Assembly: GCA_021018815.1 (NCBI GenBank)
Contig: JAITYX010000026.1
Location: 2,852,001-2,916,000 of the forward strand
From: Talinum fruticosum
Taxonomy: Eukaryota > Streptophyta > Magnoliopsida > Caryophyllales > Talinaceae
DNA length: 64,000 bases
Direction of reading: 5' to 3'
Part shown: positions 21,472-33,586 of the stretch, in pieces
Layout of the letters: each line of letters begins with the position of its first letter
How positions within the stretch are numbered: the first letter of the stretch is position 1
Notes under the pieces: generated by a model
What the model saw: only the letters and a program-made list of their open reading frames with translations
Databases searched by the model: none
What the model was told of the DNA's origin: nothing
Program-made: the position numbers and the translations under genes

Positions 21472-23059
21472 TGGTAAAGGGACAGAGAGAATGAAATACC
21501 TAAATGGAATGAGGGATTTATTAAAATTAAATTAGATGAAATTTAATAATTATATAAGATAAATGATATAATGATAATTTCATCTCTATAATTCAAGTTA
21601 AAAGAGGGGTAAATATGACAAATTAAAAATTATACATCACTTCAACTCTCTTAGCTTTATAAATTACCAACTTTGATTTACACGTAAGCGAGTGCAAATA
21701 ATAAATTAATTTAATATATAAATTTTATGTCAGATAAAGTAAAATAAATAATCGTCTTAAAATACATTGAAAAATCGAAAGATAAAAAGAATAGTATAGT
21801 ATTTTCTAAATGACTTTTGTTTTTTAAGGACTATTAAACTTGATCCAATATTACACCAACCATATTTCATGATGATGGAATCAAAAAGTATGTATAGAAC
21901 TATCATATGATAAGAAGTAGGAAAAAATACAATAATTTTTATAACTAAATTACTGCGTCTACATGGCAATGAGAAATAAAAATATCATTTATCATTGTCT
22001 AAATCTAAATGGAGTGAAGAAAAGCAAAACAGGAATTGTGGAAGACTTCATGTATGTATAGAATACTTATATAAGAAGTCAGCACATCCCATTATATAAT
22101 TAAAGATTAACTAAACGTCATTGATTATATGATCAAGTATGATGGTTTGATTAAAAACTCTTGTATTTTTATCCCTCTAGTGTAGGACTTTTTTATATAA
22201 AAAAATCATGATATTTTAGGTAAAAGTGTAGAACCCTTGTATGTTTTTGAAAGGGAAATGCTATTTTTTTTGAAAGGAAATAGGGATTAATTCATTGAAA
22301 TGCTATTTAAATAGTATGATGTACTTATTTAATTTTTTAGAAAAATAGAAGTTAAAACAACTCTAAAGTTGAACATAAAAAGTTGGTATGTATAGATCAA
22401 CAACCACACCTCAATTTCAAAATATAGAAATTATCAAATTAAAAGGTAAATGTTAAAATATCAATGGGATACTATTAATATCCTGTATATGTATAGATAG
22501 AGATGATCGGAGAAATATTGACTATTATGGCATCGAATCGGACCCTTTAAAAATGAAGAGATAATTTCATATTATTTTCATAAAGTTGATGGGAAATAAA
22601 TAGGAATAATCACCCTTTTTTTTATTTGGATACCCCAACTTTTGTCCAGCGGATAAATTTGCAAAAATTATATTGAATTGCATTATTACAAAGTTTAAAA
22701 ACAGAGTAAAAAAATTAAATGAATGAAGCTTGAAGAAAGAGAGAGGCATGAATCTTGAGGATAAGAATTTAGAAAGAGATGATATGACTGTGAAAATATG
22801 AACCGAAGCATTGATTTTGAGGGAGTTAAAATTCACGTATGGGATTCTATTGAGGGAGTTTCGCAAGTGCGGTTGAGAAAATGATGGAGAGAAACGGAGG
22901 CATGGGACATGCAAGATTAAGTAAGAATGTTAACTGCTTATAAAGCCGATGCAAAGTAAGGGTAAAATGGGTAAAACAAAAATTATACAACCATCGGAGG
23001 GTCTTGACTTTATATATAACATAGATAAGTCATATATGGTATTAGCAAGTTCATTAGGT

Positions 23060-23559
23060 TTGTTAATTTTTCAATGTAAAAATTAAAAAATAAATTAAAT
23101 TAGATTTCTTAAAGTTTGGTGTATTATAATCTTTACTCTTTTGAACATTTAACACTTGGTGGTTAAAAAGAAGATTTAGAACTTGGTATGTATAAATCAA
23201 CAACGAAGATTTAAAAGTTAGTGATTAAAAAATAAGTTAAATAAAAATAACTAAAGATGTATATATTTGATTTGACAAAAGAAATATTGAATTTTTTTAT
23301 AGAAAGTATAAATTCAAATTAAATTCATTTTATATATAAATATAGAATTTTTAAAAAATCATATTCACTTAACATGAAATTTTAGTAGTGAAACTATCTA
23401 AAAATAGTAAAGTTTTTTGAGTTGGAGAGAAATTGATATTATAAAGTAGTTTTTGCAAGAAAACAATAAGGTATAAAATTATGGGAAAATGGTGTTATTA
23501 TACCATTAAATATTGATATAGTTTTATTATTTTAATTTTTTTCAATTGTAATTATTATT
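23060..23559. other. AT-rich sequence, no gene
   Basis: Very AT-rich. One word (cttggtatgtataaatcaac, near 23180) is shared in slightly altered form with about 22385 inside the Helitron, showing that the two stretches are related. Confidence 0.45.
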
Positions 23560-24100
23560 CTATTTTATCATGTCTCATTAGAGGCTTATTTTGTATATTC
23601 AATTGTAATGCATTAGAGGCATATTATAAACATATGTACAATGTAAATTCTACTAAGGAAATATAATGATATTAGAAAGTAGTTATTTTAAGATAAAAAT
23701 GAACTATAAATTTATGGAAAATAAAATTGCTTACAATTAAATACTAATAATAATATAATTTTAATTTTTATGTATTTATTTTTTTAATTCTAATTATAAA
23801 TTGTATATTTTATGATGTTCCATTAGAGGCTTATTTTGTATATTCAATTGTAATACATTAGAGACAGATTATAAATATGTACAATGTAAATTTCACTAAG
23901 GAAATATAATGAAATTATATAGTAGTTAGTTGAAGAAAATAATAAACTATAAACTATAAAATTACGGAAAAAAAATTGCTTACCATTTAATATTGATATC
24001 ATTTTATTTATGCTGTATTTATTTATTTAAATTGTAATTATTATTGTATTTTATGATGTCTAATTAGAGACTTATTTTGTGTATAATTTTATATTTTCAA
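23560..24100 (+). repeat. ~243-bp tandem repeat, two to three units
   Basis: gaggcttattttgt-type words recur at 23581, 23826 and 24067 with conserved surroundings (ttttatgatgt, tattcaattgtaat, tgtacaatgtaaat, actaaggaaatataatga). The array is clearly diverged. No coding content. Confidence 0.75.
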
Positions 24101-24295
24101 AATAAGACTATATATTTATGGAATATATATAAGTAGAATTTAAACTTGTATAAATATATTCATAAAACAAAATAGTTGAAATGACTGAATATAGACATTT
24201 TTTTAATTATTATGTATGTATGTATTATCGTAGCTTTTGAAGGGCCTTATTTGTGAAGGTGTACCCTAGCATACTTAATTCTCCCTCATTGTAAT

Positions 24296-24880
24296 TTAGC
24301 TCCTCGGCTTCTCCTCCTCCCCTCTTCTCACCGCCCACCCTATGTCCCCCAGCCTTCTCCTCTTCCCCCTCTTCTCGCCGCCCACCCTATGTCCCCTCGG
24401 CTTCTCCTCCTCTCGTCCCCCTCTTCTCGGCGGCCACCCTCTGTCAATATCGCCGCCGACCTCCTTGTAAGCCATCTCTCCGGGTATCCGACCTTGATCC
24501 TCTTCTAGGCGACCTCCATGGTTCGTTATCGCCGTGCTGCCGCTCTCTCGATGTCTCGCCTCAATCTCGCGGGCCGACCCACTTGTTATGCAATCTCGGA
24601 CGGTATCCCTCCTTCCCCCTCTTATCGGCGTCCTCCATGGCCCCTTCTCGCCGTCGTCCTCCATCTCGTTGATTTCGCCTCCATATCGCCGGCCGACCTC
24701 CTCCTTCAGCCATCTCTGTCGGTCCTCCATGGGTCATTCTCGCCGTCCCGCCCCCTGTCTCGATCTCTGCCTCCGCCTCGCCGGCCGACCTCCTCCTTCA
24801 GCCATTTCTCTCGGTATTCGCCGGAGGGTCCGTATTTCGTGCGTTCTCCGGGTGGATCTGCGGATGTATATATGTACATA
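24296..24880 (+). repeat. GC-rich island of degenerate ~95-120-bp repeats
   Basis: An abrupt GC-rich block in AT-rich DNA. A unit of the form atcgccggccgacctcctcc...cagccatctctc recurs at about 24445, 24563, 24681 and 24774, separated by cttcccc/ctcggcg-rich filler. Open frames cross it on both strands, but they are composition-driven and share no domain that I know. It could be a captured 5' untranslated region or exon amplified inside a Helitron (second 5' end at 25546). Confidence 0.55.
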
Positions 24881-25319
24881 GTTTTTAGTATGTTGAATTG
24901 GATGTGAACAATGCTCCTCCGCCTCTATCTCGAATCGTTTTTGGGTATGTTGAATTACATATATTTTATGTTTTACAATCCCGAATCTGTCAATATTTGT
25001 TCCCGCCTCTGCCTTGCTGGGAATTTTTGTACTCGAATTGTAGATTTGATTTTTCTAAATGATATGTCTGTGATTTGTGAAGTTCATATGTACATGGAGG
25101 AGAGAAGAACATGTAAAATTGTGCTTGATGTATTAGTCCGTATAGCTTATTTACAGGTGCTAAACCCAAAAAAACGAAATTGAAATAAAGGAAAAGAAAA
25201 AGAAATTGGTTAATAAAATCGAAACAAATGTACCAGGTGGCTTGATTATTTGCGGAAGATTGATAATCAAATCTGAAGCTTCACAGACAATTTGCGAGAA
25301 TATTGAATGTGGTTAATGA
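24881..25319. other. Sequence downstream of the GC-rich island
   Basis: Intermediate composition. A frame at 24911-25183 has no recognisable domain. It may be the remainder of a captured gene segment. Nothing further can be supported. Confidence 0.3.
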
Positions 25320-25546
25320 AGGTGGGGGTGGGATAAATGGAGTGAAATGAAGTGAATATGAGGAGTTGAGAAAGAGCAGGAAAACCGACGTGAGGGAAGT
25401 TCGAGAGAGAGGAGGAAACTGACAGGAGAGGGGTTATAAGAGAAGGACAATTATACCCCTAAAAGTGAAGCTAATAAAAGGGTAAAAATGGTAAAGCAAA
25501 ATTTATACAGACACTTTGTCCCTATTCCCTTTATATATAACATAGA
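25320..25546 (-). mobile_element. Second Helitron 5' end
   Basis: On the minus strand the sequence begins TCTATGTTATATATAAAGGG at 25546 after host A, followed by the same T-rich ttttaccc-type block as in the Helitron at 20398-23025. Its 3' terminus was not located between here and 23026. It may share the CTAG end at 20398, or its own 3' end may be lost. Confidence 0.5.
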
Positions 25547-25683
25547 TGTGAAAATTTTAAATTGAATTAATATATAGTTAAAGTTACACCCATATAATTA
25601 AAGTTAGTTTGTATTTTTACTTTTACATGAATATTCTAAAGTTAAAAAATAATTTATAAATAATATAATACATATTAAGGAAG

Positions 25684-26293
25684 AAAAATAATTTGATATT
25701 TTGAAAGTGGAATGTGGAGGAGTTACTCCCAAAGTAAAGAAAAAATATATATAATAGCGAAAAGAAAATAATAAAAGATACAACTAAAAGTCAAATTAAG
25801 AATTACTTTGTAAATAATTAATTCAAATTAAAACAAATAAATACAATAAAAAATTATCAAGAGATAGTACAATTTGAAAACAAAACAAATGATGTTTTTC
25901 TTAACCATTTTAATTCGAATTCTTCCATAAAAATAACACCAATTCTGTGGTTATTGGTAGAAAATAATATGAACTATTTTATTGGATGAAAAATAATTTG
26001 ATATTCTAAAGTGAAATGTAGAGGAGTTACTCCCAAAGTGAAGAAAAAAATATATAATAGTGAACAAAAAACGATAAAAGATACAATTAAAAGTCAAATT
26101 AAGAATTACTTTGTAAATAATTAATTAAAATTAAAATAAATAAATACAATAAAAAATTATGAAGAGTTAGTATATTTCAAAACAAAACAAATAATGTTTT
26201 CTTAACCATTTTAATTTGAATTCTTACATAAAAATAACTCCAATTATATGACTATTGGTAGAAAATAATATGAACTATTTTATTGGATGACAT
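25684..26293 (+). repeat. ~305-bp tandem duplication
   Basis: The block starting aaaaataatttgatatt at 25684 repeats from 25989 with high similarity throughout (ggagttactcccaaagt, gtcaaattaagaattactt, ttggtagaaaataatatgaa). It ends near 26293. AT-rich and non-coding. Confidence 0.9.
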
Positions 26294-27786
26294 CGAGATA
26301 AAACTTAAACTCATTTAATGCTATTGGATAACCACCGAGTTAAGAAGGGGGTTACAATAACATGATAAGTTATGAAGGGTGTTATGATAACATGGTAAGT
26401 GAAGTCACTCACGTGGATGAGATAGTTGAATATTTAACATTGATTTTTTTTTATTTGTATCAATACATTTAAAAAATTGTTAAACAAATCATGGTAAATA
26501 AATTAAGTGACACGCTACTTACATAGGCAACATCACTTAGCATGAAAGCGTTTTACTCGAATTGCAACCCCTTAACTTGGCGATATTCTATTGGCATTAA
26601 AGTTCATAATGCAGCATCAAAAAAGAGGTTCGTATTGTTTTATTTCAATTACCCAAAAGTTTATATTATTTTCATCCAATCCTTTTAATTTTATAATTTT
26701 AAAATATTTTATATATCATTTTTTCCTTAAAATTATCCCTATAAAAATAAAAATTTTGAGGTGACATATAAAAAGTCCAATCATAATATTTTATGAGGGT
26801 TCTTTTATGTTTTACAAAAGAAAAAATTATTATTTGAGCTTGTAAATTATAAACGGAAAAAATAATGATTACCTAAGTTTATCTATCCACATATTTTGGA
26901 TTAAGATCAATATTTTTTTATTTGTTGACATTTATCCTAAAATTACCGGTTATATTATGTACTCAAATCTATAATCAAGTAAGCATAAATGAGTAATCAC
27001 TCACCATTATATGTTTGAATAATTATTTTATTTATTCATTATATATTGATTATAATTTATTTACTCAAATTAAACACCCCTCCCTCTCGAAAATGGTTGT
27101 TCCCTTGCATTCTTGTTTAGTAATTTGCTCCGCCTGATCAAACTATCTATTTTCACCAATTACCTTCGCCTTAGTCATTGCTATAAATTGAAACATTTGT
27201 TTTATAAATTATCATAATTAGTGCTATCAAGTCATATAGGAGCATGACATATTTATTATTAAAAATTTCATACTTATATGATATATAAAGGAAGTCAAGG
27301 TAGTTTAGAGATGTAGGGAATGCCACTATTGATGTTGAATGAGTACTAATGAATATAGCCAACTACATACTAAAGATTAAGGTGTACTTTAAGAAATTAT
27401 TATTATTATTATTATTAAATTTAAAATCATCGTAAATGGGATGGAAACTATTTTAGGGCCTTACTTTGAGCATAATTTAATATCATGCAAGTAAATATTT
27501 AAAAAATATTTAAATTATAGTATAAGATTGAAGAGCTAATTAGAGGAAATAATTATCTATGTCATATATTTGAAAATGAAATCTTTTTTAATATAAAAGA
27601 AGTCATTTTGAATATGTTAATGTAGATTTTCTTGTTATTTGAATGATAATTTTGAATATGGTATAGATTTTAAAAAATTGAATATGATAATTGCATAATA
27701 TTATTAGTCGTATAGTATTTTGAATGATTTTTTTCTTGGTGCAATAATTTTTTATTTTTTAATGATTGAAAAGTTTAGTAAATAAA

Positions 27787-27787
<1 letters not shown>
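26294..27787. other. AT-rich intergenic DNA, no gene seen
   Basis: Low-complexity AT-rich sequence with a short (ATT)n run near 27398-27416. No coding frame, TIR pair or LTR boundary recognised. Confidence 0.5.

Positions 27788-27788
<1 letters not shown>

Positions 27789-27875
<87 letters not shown>
27789..27875 (+). repeat. (AT)n microsatellite
   Basis: An uninterrupted AT dinucleotide run of about 86 bp. Repetitive Tyr-Ile frames through it are artefacts. It lies just past the 3' side of the LINE fragment. Confidence 0.97.
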
Positions 27876-27877
<2 letters not shown>

Positions 27878-28009
27878 TAAGAAGGTTGAGATTTTCTTCA
27901 TTACCACCGAGCAAAAATCAATGGGGGTACAATGTATGACTATCTCTCCTACCCTCTTTTTACATCCAACGTGTCTTTCCCCTTTTCTGTACATCAGCTC
28001 TAAACATTT

Positions 28010-28595
28010 TTTAAATTTTAGTGCCCCTTGAGACAAATAACACTCTTTGTTTCACAATGTCTTCCATAGTATGAAGTATATCTTTTACTATTGGATCCTT
28101 GCCTTTGAATACCCTTTCATTTCTAGCTGTCCGAATGAAGTAAACAAATGTTGCAAAACTCATTGTACCAGTTTTTTTCCATTTTTCTTCTTTTGAGTTT
28201 TGGATTCTTCCAATCCATTCCCTGAGATTACCCACGATTGCGGTAATAAAACCCAATCTGCCAAGCCTTTTCTAAGTTGTGTGGCCACAGGGCAATAAAA
28301 AAATAAGTGGTAGACTGCATTGTTGCACTGTCCACAACTTCTGTGAAGTGACTGATTGAAATTGTGCATTCTAGTTCTAAACGGGACCCTTCTCCACATC
28401 AACAACTAGCATATAAATGAATGCTTTGGTATATTCCACCTTGACCACACTATTCTTCTCCAATTAACCTTGAGGTTCATTCTCCACTTATACCCAGCAC
28501 TGACTTTATATTCTCTTGCTTTATCAGTGCTCCAGTGCCATTTTTGGGAAGGCAAACTCCCCTACTCCTTTATTATGCATACTTTTCTCTAGTAA
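28010..28595 (-). pseudogene. LINE fragment: reverse-transcriptase zinc-binding domain
   Basis: Minus-strand similarity runs from about 28560 down to 28010. It includes an RRIVWSRWNIPKHSFICW segment, then CGQCNNAVYHLFFYCPVA with the C-x2-C...H-x4-C pattern of the zf-RVT domain at the C-terminus of plant LINE polyproteins. A tail follows with the usual W-x-RN-x-x-F-type spacing (TARNERVFKGKD). Frames change at least twice, and everything 5' (RT, endonuclease) is missing, as expected for a 5'-truncated LINE. The 3' boundary toward the (AT)n tract is not sharp. Confidence 0.75.
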
Positions 28596-29117
28596 TAGTA
28601 TGTAACGCCCTAAAACCCATAAGCATCGGTTTAGTCATAGCGATCGACTAACTAGTAATTAGCACAGAAGAAAAGAGATTTAGCAAGTAGTTACCGCTAC
28701 TCTTTTAACAAAGAGTAAGGCAACTTCCAAATTAAAATATAAACATAACTAATTAAGTTAAAGTTCACAATACGTAGGATCCCCAACTTATAACAAAATA
28801 AATGGGCAACAAATTAACGAGCACCATCATGATTATAACTTATTTAACCAAAGTATATACGACTTCCACATATCACTCTCCGCCCATTATTTCTTTCGCT
28901 CGCTGGTCCTCTTCCCCTGCGCCGTTCCTCTTCCCAGCAGCCTCTTTGGCTTTTGGTCTCTTGCCCTCTACCTTGTTCCCGATCTCACTTCACGTTCTGT
29001 TCCTCCTCGCTTATTCTCGCTTCATCTCCCTCAGCTTCTCTTCTCTTCACTCAATCTCTCAATCTCTTGATCTCTTCTTGCCTTCGACTCTCTCTCCGCT
29101 TCTCCTTTTACACCTCT

Positions 29118-29345
29118 CACAACAAAAAGTGACTTTTACCAACATGGGCATATATGTTGGTATAGACCGTGTAAATGTTGGTAAAGGTTTTACCAACGAG
29201 ATAATTATGTATCACTAAACTGTTGGTGAAAAACATGATGGAAAAGTTTTAGTGACGAGATAAAATCTTCTGTTGGAATTGCATGCTAATACCCACGGAT
29301 GTTTTATGTTGGCAATGTAAGATTTTCACCAACATATGGTGATCG
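29118..29345 (+). repeat. CACTA left subterminal repeats
   Basis: Repeated ttaccaac / gttggta words in both orientations (29131, 29156, 29173, 29190, 29220, 29328 and others). These are arranged as the subterminal binding sites that CACTA accessory proteins recognise. Confidence 0.7.
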
Positions 29346-29676
29346 TTGCTATTAATGCATGTTTACTAACAAAAATATATGTTGGAGTTATGTTTTTAGA
29401 TACTATTTGTTTCCAACATTTAAATATCTCGTTGTTGAAAATGTTTCCGCTAGTAGCAAATGTTTCTAACAACTACTCATATCCGAACATTAAATATCCG
29501 TTAGTGAAAATATTCTACACCAAGAGGAAATTTTCTTTGCAAAGATTATTTGTCGAGAATAATCCTACTTGCAATTATCTCATCATCTCCTGCTGATTTA
29601 CAATTCATATATTAACATAACCTAACTCAAGCAAAATAAAACAAAACTCATTGTGTCTATATAAAAAGTTTAAATA

Positions 29677-29785
29677 TTCAATTCATTACAATTAGTATGT
29701 GCTACAAAGTTGAACTCAACATTCAATTCATTATAATTAGTATGTTGAACTCAACATTCAATTCATTATAATTAGTATGTTACAA
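29677..29785 (+). repeat. 35-44-bp minisatellite
   Basis: attcaattcattataattag occurs at 29677 (one base changed), 29721 and 29756, with tatgttgaactcaac spacers. It lies within the CACTA 3' region. Confidence 0.75.
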
Positions 29786-31119
29786 ATACTTTTACTAAGT
29801 CAAAATAAAAACTCATGATTAATAATTAATTCATATTGATTAAGGAAGTCATTATATGCCGAAGTTGTCATCTTATTCACCATTTTATCTTCTTGGGGAT
29901 TATCTTCTTCATATTCATGGTTGTTTGGATTGTCACCCTCATCATCCTCCTCAATCGAAGTGAAATGATCATCATACATTCCCTAAAAATAATAAAAGGA
30001 ATTAATAAGATCTATGCATACTAGCAAAGTGAATTATTAAGCTTTGAAAATGAATAATTAGAGCAAATAGATGAAGTAGAGAAAGGAGTAGGCAAAAGCA
30101 ACAAGTTACATACAAAATGAACTAGTCCTAAATGACCATAGAAGTACACTACCACACAACAATACAAGGAAATTGAACTTCATTAAAGATTCAAGAAACA
30201 ATACTAAGTTGGTTTGGACATACAAAGAGGAGGTCGCTAATGCACTATTGAGGTGTGAAAAGGCTAACATTTTGTAGCATAAGAGAAGAAGAGAAAGACC
30301 TAATAAGAATTAGGACGAGACAATTGCATTAGTTTTGGTCATCTACAACTTTAACAAGGACACGGCCCTATTCAAGAGTTTGTTGAAGTATGACTTTATA
30401 AGACTCGTAATTAGCATATAAACCGAGTGAGTTAAGTTTGCCCCTATTTAATATGCTTGGTCGTTAGTTTGGAATGCTAGTAGACCTAATTAACAACAAA
30501 ATAAATTCAAATTTGAAGTGGTCAAAAGCATTGAACTCATTGTGTCTTGGCCCTCAACAAATACATGAATCAACATTTCTAAGTACTAGTTCATGAGCAC
30601 GAGCATCATCGGACCAGGGAATTTCAAACAAATAGATAGGTAACGCAACAAATAACACATATCTCACCGAGCTATAAATATCTCGGTTTGTACACTAGCA
30701 AAAGCTATAAATATTTAAGTTTTGAGCAACTATGCATATTCAAATATGAGAATCTATTACTTATCAATTGAATCCGTATATAGCTCCCACTTGTAAGGCT
30801 TAAGCTTTCACCGCTTCAAAAGCTCAACAAAGAGAATCTAATTTCTAATACTTGATAAACAGATAGGTGGCTATCTTACCCCAACCCCCACCCTCTAAAT
30901 AGAAAAAAAAAGACAAAAAAAAGTACCTAACGTTTTAGTTCCATCAAATTCGTGATCTCACCCATTCGCTTCTCTATTTTATGAAGTTTCTCTTCACTTT
31001 GTTGATGTTGTTGCTCGATTTTGATTCTTTTTGCTCCTTTTTGCTCGCTCTTCCTCTATAGCACATCTTTTAGAGCTTGAGCAAAAGACCTTGACGCATG
31101 TACCAACAGTCTATGCATA
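29786..31119. other. CACTA 3' non-coding region
   Basis: AT-rich sequence between the left subterminal repeats and the decayed second-protein gene. No frame with a recognised domain. Confidence 0.5.
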
Positions 31120-33300
31120 GCCATGCTTGTCATCTCCTATAACCTTTTTAAAAATTCATCTCGAGCAATGTCATCACATGGGCTTTCAACATTGGCCAAA
31201 CAGACTTGCTAAAAAATACAAACATGCAAGAATGCATACGTCAAATAACAAACTATATATAAAAATGTGTGTAAATATATATAAAAATTTAACTCATTTA
31301 TTTAATTACCTTTGCTATACTTATAGCTTCATCAAGAGTCCTTTTTGCTAAATGGGTCTTCAAAACCATATCGAAAGCTTGTCTATGGGGTTACCTTTAG
31401 CCTAAATAGCATGTATGTATAATTAGGGATAAAGAAAATATATATAATTACCTCCTCCTCGGCACGTACACGTGCGAAGGTCTTTGTCCCTCTATGATGA
31501 CACATGTAATTGCCACGATTTTCAATACCTCTAGTAGTTCTTTCCTATTTAATGGTCACGCTTAAATGAAATCAACATTCATTTTACAAAATTTAAATAA
31601 TTAAACTAATTAAACTATAGAGAATTACCTCGCCCTTTGGGAGATTCCCAAAATGCAACTAAATTATCCCATGGATCAAGTGGGTATTTGTTCAGGTTTG
31701 TTGTCTACTACGGCTTCTTACCATCAAAGTGTTTCATTTTCAAGTCAAATTTGTAATCTCTCCAACAAGCATGCATTTTACGAACTACCCATTCATACGG
31801 CTCTTTTCCTTCGGGGAAAGAAAAATGAACGCTAAAAAAACAAAGAGACAACCACACAATAAGACAAGTGAAGCACATAATATAATTTAATTTATATATC
31901 TTAACAACAAAGAAAGTGCAACATGCGCATATACCTTCACCTAATTTATTTTCCGTTGTTCCATGAATCTCAACTCAAAACAGTCAAGTGGCAATCTTCT
32001 AGGATCTCGTGCAAGCACACCAATTAAAGTAGACATTTGCTTTGAAGACGCACTTATAGGTTGCGAATGTTCATTTACTTCAACTAGCACAGGGTTTTTC
32101 TTCATTTTCAACTTGTTAGGCCCACAACCCTTGTCATTCCTTGGCATGGATGCATGCCTTGGCATGGATGCATGCACTCGCCTCCAATTTATGGAAGAAA
32201 CTAAATTGTAGTAGTTTCCCGATTTCCACGATTTTGCTCAAGGTCTATTGTGTTTGGAATATTCTCCCTAATTCTCAAATTATTATTCTTATTAGCAAGA
32301 GAATTCACATATATACATTTAAAACATAACATCACTTTCTCAATAGGGTTGACTTTGATGCAAAATATATCATATGCAATATTACACCGTAAACTCACTC
32401 ACAATGCACACCACAAACTAAGAACACTACAATAGAAACTTACCACTAGAATGTCTCTAGCCTCTCGAGTTTATGGTGCCGGTATTGACATGTACGTCAT
32501 ATTGCCTTGGAGCCTCCTAAGATGGCTTGATATTACTTACTTACATCGTGCCCCTAACATAGATTCCGAATGAATTAATACATAGAAACAATTACATATG
32601 GGTATATTGGGAACATTTCCCGACCAATGTATGCTCGATTTGACACATTCCTATTATGTGTTTCCAATTGCTTTTGTTGTTGTGATCCTCCCGCTATTAG
32701 GAGCAAAAAACAATACAATAATCAATTTAATTCACATATACATTTATAATATATGAGATCTTCCAACAAGTAAGAACTTAATCCTTACCAAAGTTTTTAA
32801 GTAACATTGACCACCTAAGATAGCCATTTCCTCATCACTTTGCATAATTTCTATCCGTTTGTTCTCTCCTAATTAAAAAGCAAATTAAAAAAAGAAAGAT
32901 AATGAGACGAACATATTGTGATCGAATCCCAATTCATAAACTCATTATTAAACTTACTTTCAATATCATGAGTGTCTGCAGATGAAGTTCCCTCGGAAGT
33001 TCCCTCGAGAAACAAAGAGCGCCGAGCAACAAGCATTAGACAAACTAGGCGTATTTGGTATTTTGGATCTTGGACTAAGCCTTAATTCTTGACTTGACCC
33101 CAAATGTTTCCTCGAAGCCAACACATGCTACAACAAAGTAAACTGCTATTAACATACATATACAACAACAAATTATTAGTTTGGCTTTTATTTACAATGT
33201 ACCAACAATTGATCTCTTGTAATCATTTTCCTCTTTCCGATAATTTCCCCATATGAGCCATTATCTAAAACAAAAAAATTGTAAATACACATCAAAGAAT
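31120..33300 (-). pseudogene. CACTA second protein (PF03004-type), decayed
   Basis: Minus-strand pieces: 32177-31941 gives GCGPNKLKMKKNPVLVEVNE and then SSKQMSTLIGVLARD. About 31830-31640 gives FPEGKEPYEWVVRKMHACWR with a later WDNLVAFWESPKG. About 31540-31450 gives a GTKTFARVRAEEE piece. These follow the order of the plant transposase (Ptta/En/Spm, Transposase_24) family that accompanies TNP2 in CACTA elements. Several stops and frame changes separate them. An 18-bp duplication at 32140-32175 (ggcatggatgcatgc words) repeats a short His/Ala/Met/Pro segment. Confidence 0.75.
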
Positions 33301-33586
33301 AAAGACACTATAATAGGTCCTGTCGGAGAAAGCCACAAAACTTACCAAAGCACGATTTACCTAAATGTCAAGTTGGAGTTTATTCATCGAACCAAATAAC
33401 ACAACAATAAATAAATTGACAAGCTCTTATCAACAAAGCTGTAACATATGTTCTAACCGCAACATGGAAATTAGGCACTAGGCACGATCAAGAAACTAAA
33501 GCACAAAAAAGAACAAGTTCATCACGAGAAAAGAACATCCAGAAAAAGAAAAAAATCCATAGTTCAAAAACATCAAGTACACATAA

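Larger units (their letters stand above)
20398..23025 (-). mobile_element. Non-autonomous Helitron, 2,628 bp
   Basis: Read on the minus strand it starts TCTATGTTATATATAAAG at 23025, preceded by host A. It ends with CTAG (20401-20398) followed by host T, the canonical TC...CTRR termini at an A/T site. A short hairpin (GCAC-7 nt-GTGC, plus 20411-20425) lies 9 bp inside the CTAG, where Helitrons carry their terminal hairpin. No Rep/helicase is visible, and internal sequence is AT-rich with a 150-bp repeat array near the 3' end. The same 5' terminus occurs again at 25546, so a longer nested or double-headed element is possible. Confidence 0.7.

Noticed and set aside
24296..24907. Pro/Arg/Ser-rich protein genes on both strands
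   Set aside because: Open because of high GC and lack of AT-rich stops. No recognised domain. Treated as a repeat island.
27752..28036. Tyr-Ile repeat protein
   Set aside because: Translation of the (AT)n microsatellite.
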